DNA of 64,000 nucleotides from an uncultured Clostridia bacterium. GTDB taxonomy: Bacteria; Bacillota; Clostridia; Lachnospirales; Anaerotignaceae. Of this stretch, positions 7,773 through 15,629 are shown in pieces (within the stretch, counting starts at the first letter, position 1; the number at the start of each line of letters is the position of its first letter). Made by a program: the position numbers and the translations under genes. The notes below the pieces were generated by a model that was not told where the DNA came from, made no database searches, and was given only the letters and a program-made list of their open reading frames with translations. The stretch spans positions 1-64,000 of the forward strand of contig CABSIK010000009.1 of the NCBI GenBank assembly GCA_902477755.1. The letters are read 5' to 3'.

Positions 7773-8945
7773 ATGGATTTCCAGACAGCAAAACAATATG
7801 ACGATGAATATATCATCCATTCCTACGGCAGATTCCCCGTGCTCCTGACAAAAGGCAAAGGCGCCACCGTACAGGATGACACAGGCAAAACATACATCGA
7901 CTTCACCAGCGGCATCGGCGTAAACGCTTTGGGCTTTTGCGACGATGGCTGGGTACAGGCAGTGGGCGCACAGCTCCAATCTTTGCAGCACACTTCTAAC
8001 CTTTATTACACAGAGCCCTGCATTCAGGCAGCAAAACTCCTCTGTGAAAAAAGCGGCATGAAAAAAGTATTTTTCGGCAACAGCGGCGCAGAAGCCAATG
8101 AAGGCGTCATCAAAGCCGCAAGAAAATACAGCTTTTTGAAATACGGCGCAGGCAGAAGCAAAATCATTGCCCTGCAAAACTCTTTCCATGGCAGAACCAT
8201 GGCAGCCCTTTCCGCCACAGGACAGGACGCTTACCATAATTTCTTCTTCCCCTTCGTAGATGGCTTCGTATTTGCCAAAGCAAATGACTTTGCCGACATT
8301 CTTTCCAAAATGACTGACGATGTCTGCGCAGTCATGCTGGAAACGGTACAGGGGGAAGGCGGCGTAGTTCCTCTGGACAAAGAATATGTGCAGGCAGTTG
8401 CCAAAGCCTGCAAGGAAAAAGACATCCTGCTCATTGTGGACGAAGTACAGACTGGCATGGGCAGAACAGGCTCCCTGTTCAGCTACCAGCAGTTCGGCAT
8501 CCAGCCTGACTTGGTATCCTGTGCAAAGGGTCTGGGCGGCGGCCTTCCCATCGGCGCGGTGCTGTTCGGTGAAAAGACAGAAACCGTATTCGTTCCCGGT
8601 GACCACGGCTCTACTTTCGGCGGCAACCCTGTTGTTTGTGCCGGTGCGGTACATATCCTGAATACCATGGACGACGCCTTTTTGCAGGATGTACAGAAAA
8701 AAGGCGCATATCTGAAAGAAAAAATTGAAAAAATGCCTCACGTTGAAAACGTAGCAGGCCTCGGCATGATGCTGGGCATCCAGTTGGATGTGGAAGCAAA
8801 ACCCGTTATCAACGCTTTGCTGGAAGCAGGCCTTCTGGTACTTTCCGCAAAGACCAAAATCCGTCTGCTGCCTCCTCTGACCATCACACAGGAGGAACTG
8901 GACAAAGGACTTACCATTTTGGAACAGACACTGGCTTCACTTTGA
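7773..8945 (+). CDS. argD: Acetylornithine aminotransferase
   Basis: A class III pyridoxal-phosphate aminotransferase of 390 residues that converts N-acetylglutamate semialdehyde to N-acetylornithine with glutamate as donor. The Schiff-base lysine is Lys252 in SCAKGLGGGLPIGAV. FGNSGAEANE (from about residue 101) binds the phosphate, and IVDEVQTGMGRTG carries the cofactor-binding aspartate. AAGGAGGG precedes the ATG at 7773, 17 bp after argB. The neighbours make ArgD the clear choice over other ornithine or GABA aminotransferases of this fold. Confidence 0.95.
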   Translation: MDFQTAKQYDDEYIIHSYGRFPVLLTKGKGATVQDDTGKTYIDFTSGIGVNALGFCDDGWVQAVGAQLQSLQHTSNLYYTEPCIQAAKLLCEKSGMKKVFFGNSGAEANEGVIKAARKYSFLKYGAGRSKIIALQNSFHGRTMAALSATGQDAYHNFFFPFVDGFVFAKANDFADILSKMTDDVCAVMLETVQGEGGVVPLDKEYVQAVAKACKEKDILLIVDEVQTGMGRTGSLFSYQQFGIQPDLVSCAKGLGGGLPIGAVLFGEKTETVFVPGDHGSTFGGNPVVCAGAVHILNTMDDAFLQDVQKKGAYLKEKIEKMPHVENVAGLGMMLGIQLDVEAKPVINALLEAGLLVLSAKTKIRLLPPLTITQEELDKGLTILEQTLASL

Positions 8946-8965
8946 TTGAGAAAGGAAGATAATAT

Positions 8966-9874
8966 ATGAAACATTTTCTGAAACTTTTAGACCTGACAAC
9001 AGAAGAAATCCTGGAACTGCTGGATCTGGCAGATCAGCTGAAACTCCAGAAAAAACAGGGCATTGAACACCATATCCTGAAAGGCAAAACACTGGGCATG
9101 ATTTTTGAAAAATCCTCTACCAGAACTCGTGTATCCTTTGAAACAGGCATGTATCAGCTGGGCGGTCACGCACTGTTCATCAGCTCCAAAGACGCACAGA
9201 TCGGCCGTGGCGAACCCACAGAAGACACCGCAAGAGTTCTGTCCCGTTATCTGGACGGCATCATGATCCGTACTTTTGAACAGGAAGAAGTGGAAACACT
9301 GGCAAAATACGGCTCTATCCCCATCATCAATGGGCTCACAGACTTCTGCCATCCCTGCCAGGTAATGGCTGACTTACAGACCATTCGGGAACACAAAGGC
9401 AAACTGGAAGGGCTGAAAATGTGCTACATCGGCGACGGCAACAACATGGCAAACTCCCTCATCGTTGGTGGCTTGAAAGTTGGCATGTCCGTAAGCATTG
9501 CCTGCCCCAAAGATTACCAGCCTCATAAAGACGTTCTGGACTTTGCGGCACAGTACGGCGATAAATTCCAGATGACAGAAAGCCCTCTGGAAGCTGCCAA
9601 AAACGCTGACGTTGTCCTGACAGACGTTTGGGCATCCATGGGCCAGGAAAGCGAACAGAAAATCAGAGAAGCTGCTTTTGCTGGCTTCCAGGTAAACGAC
9701 GAACTGATGGCAGTAACAAACGAAGGCTGTATGGTACAGCATTGCCTGCCTGCACATAGAGGCGAAGAAATCACAACGGAAGTATTCGAAGCACACGCTG
9801 ACGAAATCTTCGACGAAGCAGAAAACCGTCTGCACGCACAGAAAGCTATTCTGGTAAAACTGATGGCAGACTGA
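8966..9874 (+). CDS. argF: Ornithine carbamoyltransferase
   Basis: OTCase of 302 residues joins ornithine and carbamoyl phosphate to give citrulline. The carbamoyl-phosphate loop is SSTRTRVSFE, the second site is FCHPCQ, and the ornithine-binding HCLPAHRGEE lies near residue 250-260. Anabolic ArgF is favoured over a catabolic ArcB because the gene closes the argCJBD operon, 20 bp after argD, with its own AAAGGAAG site. argG and argH are not in this window. The original operon terminator seems to lie about 300 bp downstream, at 10169-10203. Confidence 0.94.
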   Translation: MKHFLKLLDLTTEEILELLDLADQLKLQKKQGIEHHILKGKTLGMIFEKSSTRTRVSFETGMYQLGGHALFISSKDAQIGRGEPTEDTARVLSRYLDGIMIRTFEQEEVETLAKYGSIPIINGLTDFCHPCQVMADLQTIREHKGKLEGLKMCYIGDGNNMANSLIVGGLKVGMSVSIACPKDYQPHKDVLDFAAQYGDKFQMTESPLEAAKNADVVLTDVWASMGQESEQKIREAAFAGFQVNDELMAVTNEGCMVQHCLPAHRGEEITTEVFEAHADEIFDEAENRLHAQKAILVKLMAD

Positions 9875-9883
9875 TAAATAAGA

Positions 9884-10162
9884 AATCAAAACCACTAGTA
9901 AACTAGTGGTTTGAGCAACCCCTAGAAGGGGTATTACGTGCCAACCCCTAAAAGGGGCATCGAAAAAATATCATCGCATTTATTTGCACTGCAACCTGTA
10001 AACAGGTACTATAATTGAGAATACAGTATGTTGATTTAATATTGCATATCTATCCTTCATTTGATAATTAGTAAATCCATAGTAATTATCATTCAAAAAA
10101 ATATACTAAAGTATTTTATTTACTCCTAGTAGAACTAGGGGTTTTGTTAAGCTAAAGCACCC
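9884..10162. mobile_element. Hairpin-rich segment between argF and its terminator, possible IS200/IS605-type remnant
   Basis: This gene-free stretch starts with tight small hairpins: CCACTAG-TAAA-CTAGTGG, ACCCC-TAGAA-GGGGT, then CCCC-TAAAA-GGGG and ACCTG-TAAA-CAGGT. It ends near CCTAGTAGAACTAGG. The 12-bp sequence AATCAAAACCAC occurs at 9884-9895 and again at 10163-10174, so the segment is bracketed by a direct repeat. Serial short hairpins without an ORF resemble end structures of IS200/IS605 elements or their non-autonomous derivatives; that identity is inference. The middle (about 10020-10120) is AT-rich and unremarkable. Confidence 0.4.
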
Positions 10163-10168
10163 AATCAA

Positions 10169-10203
10169 AACCACCGGAAACAACATGTTTCCGGTGGTTT
10201 TTT
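10169..10203 (+). terminator. Terminator, probably of the arg operon
   Basis: The arms CCACCGGAAAC and GTTTCCGGTGG enclose AACAT, followed by TTTTTTG. It is the first strong terminator after argF. Confidence 0.85.
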
Positions 10204-10296
10204 GTGTGTTGTATGCCCAAAATGATGACTTTTGCGGCTATTTCCCTACATTTCGCAGGGTTTTTTATTTTTTTTGGAAAAATTAGAAAAAATCCG

Positions 10297-10355
10297 TTGA
10301 CAAACAACAAAGTTCTGTTATAATGATATCAAGTAGTAGATGATAATAATTATCA
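10297..10355 (+). promoter_or_regulatory. rbr promoter with perfect PerR/Fur-type operator
   Basis: TTGACA at 10297-10302 and TATAAT at 10319-10324 have a 16-bp spacer. The sequence TGATAATAATTATCA at 10341-10355 is a perfect 7-1-7 inverted repeat matching the Fur-family box. It lies in the initially transcribed region, where binding would block transcription. For a rubrerythrin gene in a Clostridium-like host, the peroxide sensor PerR is the most likely ligand; Fur or Zur cannot be excluded from sequence alone. Confidence 0.8.
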
Positions 10356-10392
10356 TTTAGGAAAAGTTATATTGTGTAAGGAGGAAAATATT

Positions 10393-10935
10393 ATGATGAA
10401 TCTGAAAGGTACAAAAACAGAAGCCAACCTGATGGCAGCATTTGCTGGTGAATCCCAGGCAAGAAACAAATACACATATTACGCAAGCAAAGCAAAAAAA
10501 GAAGGCTATGAACAGATCGCAGCTCTGTTCCTGGAAACAGCCAACAACGAAAAAGAACACGCAAAAATCTGGTTCAAACTGCTCCATGACGGCGCTGTTC
10601 CTTCCACAGCTGAAAACCTGCTGGACGCTGCACAGGGTGAAAACTACGAATGGACAGACATGTATGCTACATTCGCAAAAGAAGCAAGAGAAGAAGGCTT
10701 CGACCGCATTGCTTACCTGTTCGAAGCAGTAGGCGAAATCGAAAAACACCACGAAGAACGTTACCGCAAACTGCTGGAAAACGTTGAAGGCGGTCTGGTA
10801 TTCTCCAGAGACGGCGACATGATCTGGCAGTGCGCAAACTGCGGTCACATCCACGTTGGCAAACAGGCTCCTAAGGTTTGCCCCGTTTGCGAACATCCTC
10901 AGGCTTACTTCCAGATTGAAGCAAGAAACTACTAA
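10393..10935 (+). CDS. rbr: Rubrerythrin
   Basis: Rubrerythrin reduces hydrogen peroxide with electrons passed through its rubredoxin domain and protects anaerobes from oxygen. The 180-residue protein has a four-helix diiron domain (about 1-140) with ExxH-type ligand motifs in GESQARNKY, ETANNEKEHAK and EIEKHHEERY. A C-terminal rubredoxin-like Fe(Cys)4 site follows in CANCGH and CPVCEH. AAGGAGG precedes the ATG at 10393. Cytoplasmic. The gene stands alone behind a PerR-type operator, so peroxide induction is expected. Codon use is highly biased, suggesting strong expression. Confidence 0.96.
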   Translation: MMNLKGTKTEANLMAAFAGESQARNKYTYYASKAKKEGYEQIAALFLETANNEKEHAKIWFKLLHDGAVPSTAENLLDAAQGENYEWTDMYATFAKEAREEGFDRIAYLFEAVGEIEKHHEERYRKLLENVEGGLVFSRDGDMIWQCANCGHIHVGKQAPKVCPVCEHPQAYFQIEARNY

Positions 10936-10986
10936 TACAAAAACCTTGATACTCTCTTATCCCTAATTTCATAGAACACCAAACCA

Positions 10987-11018
10987 AAAAAACGGCGGTA
11001 TTTATACCGTCGTTTTTT
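10987..11018. terminator. Bidirectional terminator between rbr and the MFS gene
   Basis: The arms ACGGCGGTA and TACCGTCGT enclose TTTA, with an A run before and a T run after. It overlaps the last codon and stop of the convergent MFS gene, so one hairpin serves both. Confidence 0.85.
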
Positions 11019-12186
11019 TCTGTACTTTGTTATGAAGCATCCATGCGCAAGCCAGAGCACAGAGGGCAAGCACGCCGCCGCCCAGCCCCAGCAGGCGCAT
11101 ATCCAGCCTTTCTACAATGGTACTGCCGCAGACAGAACCAAAAGCAATGCCGAAGTTAAAAGAAAAAGAGTTGGTGGACGCCGCCAGTGTGATGGCGCCG
11201 GGATATTCTGCCGTGGCGATGTTCAGCACATTGACCTGTATGGGGGAATTTTGCAGATACATCAAAAGACCAATGGCAAAAATCACTGCCATCCCTGCCA
11301 CAGCATTCCCCAATGCCACAGGCAGGATAAACATGCACGCCGCCAGAGCCACATAAGTGAACCGCAGTTTATAAATGCCGTTTTTCAACGCCATGCGACC
11401 GGAAATGAGGTTGCTGAAAAGCACCATGACCCCAAAGAGCAGCAATACAAAACTGATGTACTGGGCAGGAACCCCCACATAGTCCTCAAACACGGGGGTC
11501 AAATATGTATATAACACATAAGAAGCAGAAGCGCCAAAAAATACCGTCAGGATACTCAGCAGGATGCGGCTGTCTTTCAGCAAGACAAACTGCTGGAGGA
11601 TGCCGGAGGGCACTTTTTCATGTTTTCTAGGCAGAGAAACGAACATGAGCGCCAGCACCAAAGCACTGCACACAGTAATGCCCACAAAAGCCGCACGCCA
11701 GCTGAGCACATGGCTGATGGTGGTGCCAATGGGCACACCAAAAATAGACGCCAGAGAAAATCCGGCAAATACCCAGGAAACCACCGTTGCCCGATGTTCC
11801 AGAGAGGAAATATCCGGCACAAATGTCATGGAAACAGAAATGAGGGTGCCGGAAACGATGGATAAGAGGATTCTTGCCGCCGCCAGCAAAGGATAACTGG
11901 GGGCAATGGCACAAAGGAAATTCCCTATCACAAATACCACCGTCAGGGAAATGATGAGGGCAAACCGATGGAACCGCCCTGCCATAGCCGCCGTAAAAGG
12001 GGTTCCCACAGCGTAAACAAAGGCAAACATGGAAACCAGAGAACCGGCAGTGGTGAGGGATACGGACAGCCCTTCGGAAATATCCGGCAATATCCCCACA
12101 ATGATAAATTCGCTGGTGCCCAGTGCAAAACTCAGTAAAATCAGGGCAATGACAGGCATGGTGAATACCTTTTCTTTTTTTGGCAT
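11002..12186 (-). CDS. MFS exporter, DHA1 (AraJ/PbuE-like) family
   Basis: A 394-residue membrane protein with about twelve hydrophobic segments. The N-terminus LILLSFALGTSEFIIVGILPDIS matches the first helix of DHA1 drug and metabolite exporters such as AraJ, NepI and PbuE, which expel sugars, purines or drugs. The segment AAARILLSIVSGTLISVSM is the family's fourth helix region. The start ATG at 12186 (MPKKEK) has AAAGGAAG upstream; the reading frame stays open further upstream but through a promoter region, so longer starts are rejected. Substrate unknown. It is transcribed divergently from maf. Confidence 0.85.
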   Translation of the reverse strand: MPKKEKVFTMPVIALILLSFALGTSEFIIVGILPDISEGLSVSLTTAGSLVSMFAFVYAVGTPFTAAMAGRFHRFALIISLTVVFVIGNFLCAIAPSYPLLAAARILLSIVSGTLISVSMTFVPDISSLEHRATVVSWVFAGFSLASIFGVPIGTTISHVLSWRAAFVGITVCSALVLALMFVSLPRKHEKVPSGILQQFVLLKDSRILLSILTVFFGASASYVLYTYLTPVFEDYVGVPAQYISFVLLLFGVMVLFSNLISGRMALKNGIYKLRFTYVALAACMFILPVALGNAVAGMAVIFAIGLLMYLQNSPIQVNVLNIATAEYPGAITLAASTNSFSFNFGIAFGSVCGSTIVERLDMRLLGLGGGVLALCALACAWMLHNKVQKKTTV

Positions 12187-12222
12187 GATGCTTCTTCCTT
12201 TCTTCTTTCCAAATCCTGTATG

Positions 12223-12251
12223 ATTATAGTCACCTGCCCTCCTCCCGTCAA
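12223..12251 (-). promoter_or_regulatory. Promoter of the MFS exporter gene
   Basis: On the minus strand, TTGACG (12251-12246) and TATAAT (12228-12223) are separated by 17 bp, 37 bp before the start codon. Confidence 0.75.
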
Positions 12252-12336
12252 GGAGGAAAATCCCGTGTTTTTTCCGGGAAAACGCCGTTGTTTTTATGGA
12301 ATCTGCCTTTCCCATGGTAAAAATATGGCTTTTCCC

Positions 12337-12365
12337 TTGCAAAAGGCCCGGGCTTTTCGTACAAT
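12337..12365 (+). promoter_or_regulatory. Promoter of maf
   Basis: TTGCAA at 12337-12342 and TACAAT at 12360-12365 have a 17-bp spacer, with the maf ATG 37 bp downstream. Confidence 0.65.
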
Positions 12366-12402
12366 CTACCCGTACACACTTTTTATGGAAAGGACTGTTT
12401 TT

Positions 12403-13026
12403 ATGCAGCAAATCATATTGGCATCCAATTCTCCCCGAAGAAAAGAACTGCTGTCCATGCTTTCTGTGCCCTTCACCGTACAGGAAAGCCATGTGGACGA
12501 GCGTGCATTGGAGGAAGCAGACAGAAAAGCCGGCATCCGCCGCACACCTGCAGAACAGGCGGCATTCATGGCAGAAGCCAAAGGCAAAGACGTGAGCCGC
12601 ACCGCTCCTGCAAATTCCATCATCATTGCCGCCGACACCATGGTGGCTGACGGGGACACCATCCTCCACAAACCCAAGGACAAAGCCGACGCCAAAGCTA
12701 TCCTCACCCAGCTTTCCGGCAAAAGCCACATGGTCTACACAGGCTTATGCGTCATTTACAAAGACGCCGAAGGCAAAGAAACCATACACACCCAAACCAT
12801 CGGCACAAAAGTGGTGTTCCGCTCTTTGACAGAGGAAGAAATGGACGCTTACATTGCCACAGGGGAACCCATGGACAAAGCCGGCGCTTACGGCATACAG
12901 GGGAAAGGTTCCCTGCTGGTGGAACGGATGGAAGGCGATTACTTCAACGTGGTAGGTCTGCCCTTGGCTGCCCTTTACGAGGAACTGCGCACCCAAGGCG
13001 TTTCTCTTATGGAAAACTGGAAATAA
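12403..13026 (+). CDS. maf: Maf-family nucleotide pyrophosphatase
   Basis: A 207-residue house-cleaning enzyme of the Maf/HAM1 fold that hydrolyses non-canonical or surplus nucleoside triphosphates; some homologues affect septum formation. The signature ASNSPRRKELL starts at residue 6, followed by ESHVDE, IAADTMV (catalytic aspartate) and EPMDKAGAYGIQGKG near the C-terminus. The ATG at 12403 follows GGAAAGGA; longer in-frame starts would run back through the promoter. Monocistronic, with a terminator whose loop is occupied by a repeat element. Confidence 0.92.
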   Translation: MQQIILASNSPRRKELLSMLSVPFTVQESHVDERALEEADRKAGIRRTPAEQAAFMAEAKGKDVSRTAPANSIIIAADTMVADGDTILHKPKDKADAKAILTQLSGKSHMVYTGLCVIYKDAEGKETIHTQTIGTKVVFRSLTEEEMDAYIATGEPMDKAGAYGIQGKGSLLVERMEGDYFNVVGLPLAALYEELRTQGVSLMENWK

Positions 13027-13108
13027 AAAACAGGGATTTTCCTCCATTTCTTAAGGGACAGGCAGCCGTTTTTACAAGAAACCATGCCAGACAAATCTCT
13101 GACAAGAC

Positions 13109-13259
13109 AAAACGCTGGAATCATCAAAGCAACTTCCCTTTAAGAAAACATAACAAGTAAAATCCGAACAAAATAAGAAAGCCAAAATCCTTTGTTATCA
13201 TAAGAATTTTGGCTTTCTTTGTTTTCTTATGAAGATGCCCCTAAATTCCGGCGTTTTTT
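13109..13259 (+). terminator. maf terminator with a repeat element in its loop
   Basis: The arm AAAACGCTGGAAT (13109-13121) pairs over 13 positions (one G-T wobble) with ATTCCGGCGTTTT (13245-13257), which continues into Ts. The 123 bases between the arms are almost exactly repeat copy B. The simplest reading is a normal Rho-independent terminator of maf into whose loop the element inserted. Confidence 0.75.
13126..13242 (-). repeat. Dispersed hairpin element, copy B (short form, about 116 bp)
   Basis: In minus-strand orientation it reads GGGGCATCTTCATAAG at one end and TTAAAGGGAAGTTGCTTT at the other. Inside is the stem AAGAAAGCCAAAAT...ATTTTGGCTTTCTT. It lacks the second internal hairpin present in long copies E, F and G. 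Same length class as copy H. Confidence 0.85.
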
Positions 13260-13374
13260 GCGTCCTGATGGAGCATCCCGAAAGGATGTTTTCTGGGATT
13301 TTTTCCAAAAAAGACACTCTTTTTCAAAAGGTTTTGGAAAAATCTCATCAAATTATTTCTATTGCATGCAAATA

Positions 13375-13425
13375 GTTGACAACGCAACGATTTTAGAAGT
13401 ATACTGTATTTGTTGTGGACGCAAC
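13375..13425 (+). promoter_or_regulatory. marR promoter with two GTTG-N6-CAAC operators
   Basis: TTGACA (13376-13381) and TATACT (13400-13405) form a promoter with an 18-bp spacer. GTTGACAACGCAAC (13375-13388) covers the -35, and GTTGTGGACGCAAC (13412-13425) lies just after the -10. The two sites are identical outside four bases and are 37 bp apart. Their position suggests autorepression by the MarR protein encoded next. Confidence 0.65.
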
Positions 13426-13435
13426 TAATTTCGAC

Positions 13436-13488
13436 TTATCCACAGAACATACTGAGGCGGCAGCCATTTCTGTTTGATGTTATCCACA
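13436..13488 (+). promoter_or_regulatory. Two consensus DnaA boxes in the marR leader
   Basis: TTATCCACA occurs at 13436-13444 and again at 13480-13488, both in the same orientation. This matches the DnaA-box consensus and the boxes near dnaN in this window. Function is unknown; titration of DnaA or DnaA-linked regulation is possible. Confidence 0.45.
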
Positions 13489-13519
13489 TTTCCACCGCCA
13501 CTACCCACAGGAGGTACTT

Positions 13520-13990
13520 ATGGAGAAAAAAAATCTGCGTTATTCCATCAACGCATCAGCCATCAGCCGGTATGCCAACCGGAATTTCGACCTTTGTCTG
13601 CGGCATCTTCCCATCAGCAGCGGACAGCAGTTTTTCCTGCTGCGCATCTACGAAAACCCCGGCATCCCTTTGAACGGTCTGGCACAGCTGGGCTTTTTTG
13701 ACAAAGGCACCGTCAGCCGCGGTGTACAGAAGCTGGAGGAAGCCGGCTACATCACCGTGATCACCGACGAAAAGGACAGACGATGCCGAAAATTATTCGT
13801 CACCCCAGCCGCTGCACCTATCATTGACACACTGCTGGATGCCAGAGAACAATGGAACTCTGCCCTCACAGAAGGGATGACAGACGAAGAATGTCTGCTC
13901 ATAGATAAACTCATGAAACAAATGGTACGCAACGCCCAAGCCTATATTACCAAAAAGGAGGAGGAAACCACATGCAACAAAGAACACTGA
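13520..13990 (+). CDS. MarR-family transcriptional regulator
   Basis: This 156-residue winged-helix protein carries the MarR DNA-binding core: FLLRIYENPGIPLNGLAQLGFFDKGTVSRGVQKLEEAGYI, followed by the wing residues DEKDRRCRKLFVT. MarR proteins are dimeric repressors released by small ligands. AGGAGG precedes the ATG at 13520. The last 19 bases overlap the downstream MATE exporter, so the two are translationally coupled and the exporter is the likely regulated target. The ligand is unknown but probably an exported toxic compound. Confidence 0.9.
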   Translation: MEKKNLRYSINASAISRYANRNFDLCLRHLPISSGQQFFLLRIYENPGIPLNGLAQLGFFDKGTVSRGVQKLEEAGYITVITDEKDRRCRKLFVTPAAAPIIDTLLDAREQWNSALTEGMTDEECLLIDKLMKQMVRNAQAYITKKEEETTCNKEH

Positions 13991-15381
13991 CAATGGACGG
14001 AGAAAACCCTTTGGGTGTACGCCCGGTGAAAGGACTGTTATTCTCTTTTTCCATTCCAGCCATCATTTCCTGTCTGGTGAACTCTGTGTATAACATCGTC
14101 GACCAGATTTTCATCGGTCAGGGTGTGGGCTATCTGGGGAACGCCGCCACCACCATTGCTTTCCCTCTGATGACCATCATCATGGCTTTTGCCACCCTCA
14201 TCGGCTCCGGCGGCAGCGCTTACGCCGCTTTACGACTGGGAGAAGGCAGAAAACGGGAAGCCCTTCTGACACTGAATAACCTGCTGGTCATTGCCATTGG
14301 TCTGGGTATCCTGCTGGCAGTCATTGGGCTCATATTCCTGAAGCCCATCCTGACACTGTTCGGCGCAACAGAAACCACTATGCCCTACGCCATGGACTAT
14401 ACTTCCATCGTCCTCATTGGCGTACCTTTCAGCATGGTCAGCATCGCCCTTTCCAGTATGGCTCGTACAGACGGGCACCCTCGTATGTCCATGTATGGCA
14501 TCCTCATCGGTGCTGCCCTGAACACGGTACTTGACCCCATTTATATTTTCGTTTTGGGCTGGGGTGTCAAAGGCGCTGCCATCGCAACCGTCACCGCACA
14601 GTTCGTTTCCACAGTGGTGCTGTGCTACTACTTCCTGAAAAAAGGACGTATGCGTTTTACCCGCAGATTCATGAAGCCCGTTGGTCGTGTCTGGTATAAG
14701 ATATTCTCTTTGGGTATTTCCTCCGGCATCACTGCACTGGTTGCCTGCATCATGCAGGTGGTCATGAACAACTCTCTGGTTTACTACGGCAACCAGACAG
14801 AAATCACCGGTGATGTTGCCCTCAGCGCCATGGGCATTGTCATGAAAATCGCCATGATTCTGGCGTCTGTATGCATCGGCTTCGGTATCGGCGCTCAGCC
14901 CATTCTGGGCTTCAATCTGGGTGCGAAAAAATACGCTCGTGTGCGCCACACCTATCTCCTTGCCGTATCCATTGCCACAGGCTCTATCCTCATTGGCTGG
15001 GCTGTATGCCAGCTGGCGCCTCATCTGGTGCTGAGTCTGTTCGGGAAAGAAAATCAGACATTTACGGACTTCGCTGTGCGCTGTCTGCGGATTTATCTGG
15101 GCGGTATTTTCTGTGCCGGTTTCCAAATCGTTTCCACCAACTACTTCCAGGCAACAGGTCAGCCTTTGAAAGCTTCTCTGCTTTCTATGCTTCGTCAGCT
15201 CATCCTGCTGATTCCCCTGCTGCTGATTCTGCCTCTGTTCTTCGGTCTGAACGGTCTGCTTTACGCCGGCCCCTGCGCGGACATTGGCTCCGCTGTCATC
15301 GTGGCGCTGTTCATCCTGCCGGAAATGCGGAAACTGAATCGAAAAATTGCAGAAAGCCAAGAGCCAGCTTTGGCCGCTTAA
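13972..15381 (+). CDS. MATE-family multidrug efflux transporter
   Basis: A 469-residue cation-coupled antiporter with about twelve membrane segments. The start of helix 1 (PVKGLLFSFSIPAIISCLVNSVYNIVDQIFIG, split over two segments) and the repeated half (ISSGITALVACIMQVVMNN) show the duplicated MATE fold; GIGAQPILGFNLGAKKY is the typical mid-protein loop. It resembles the MepA-like branch common in Clostridia. It overlaps the upstream marR gene by 19 bp and uses AAGGAGGAGG as ribosome site. Predicted role is export of drugs or metabolites under MarR control. Confidence 0.92.
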   Translation: MQQRTLTMDGENPLGVRPVKGLLFSFSIPAIISCLVNSVYNIVDQIFIGQGVGYLGNAATTIAFPLMTIIMAFATLIGSGGSAYAALRLGEGRKREALLTLNNLLVIAIGLGILLAVIGLIFLKPILTLFGATETTMPYAMDYTSIVLIGVPFSMVSIALSSMARTDGHPRMSMYGILIGAALNTVLDPIYIFVLGWGVKGAAIATVTAQFVSTVVLCYYFLKKGRMRFTRRFMKPVGRVWYKIFSLGISSGITALVACIMQVVMNNSLVYYGNQTEITGDVALSAMGIVMKIAMILASVCIGFGIGAQPILGFNLGAKKYARVRHTYLLAVSIATGSILIGWAVCQLAPHLVLSLFGKENQTFTDFAVRCLRIYLGGIFCAGFQIVSTNYFQATGQPLKASLLSMLRQLILLIPLLLILPLFFGLNGLLYAGPCADIGSAVIVALFILPEMRKLNRKIAESQEPALAA

Positions 15382-15409
15382 AACCAAACAAAAAAGAGAA
15401 TGGAATACT

Positions 15410-15578
15410 AGGGCATCTTCATAAGAAAACAAAGAAAGCTGAAATCCTTGTCATATCAAGGGTTTCAGCTTTCTTATTTTTACGATGATTTTATCTGATA
15501 TGTTTTCTTCTAAAGATTGCCATTCCCCTTAGAAAAAAGAAAAAGGAAAAGCAATGTTTTCCTAAGGGGAACCTGCTT
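15410..15578 (+). repeat. Dispersed hairpin element, copy C (long form)
   Basis: It begins GGGCATCTTCATAAG and ends CTAAGGGGAACCTGCTTT. The inner stem is AAGAAAGCTGAAA with TTTCAGCTTTCTT, a paired CAA-to-TGA change relative to copies B and E. The flanks AAAAAAGAGA and TCTCTTTTTT are complementary, so this copy may also sit inside a terminator-like hairpin between MATE and the convergent flavodiiron gene. The rest of 15382-15629 holds nothing else. Confidence 0.8.
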
Positions 15579-15629
15579 TTCCTCTCTCTTTTTTTGCTTT
15601 CTCACGAAAGCTTGTGTAAGGGTATTTTA

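Noticed and set aside
9884..10000. Short palindromes after argF as a CRISPR
   Set aside because: The hairpins differ in sequence and have no regular spacing or spacers.
12187..12729. Extended N-terminus of the MFS exporter
   Set aside because: The frame stays open upstream but crosses a good promoter and the maf start region. The start at 12186 has a ribosome site and gives the expected family N-terminus.
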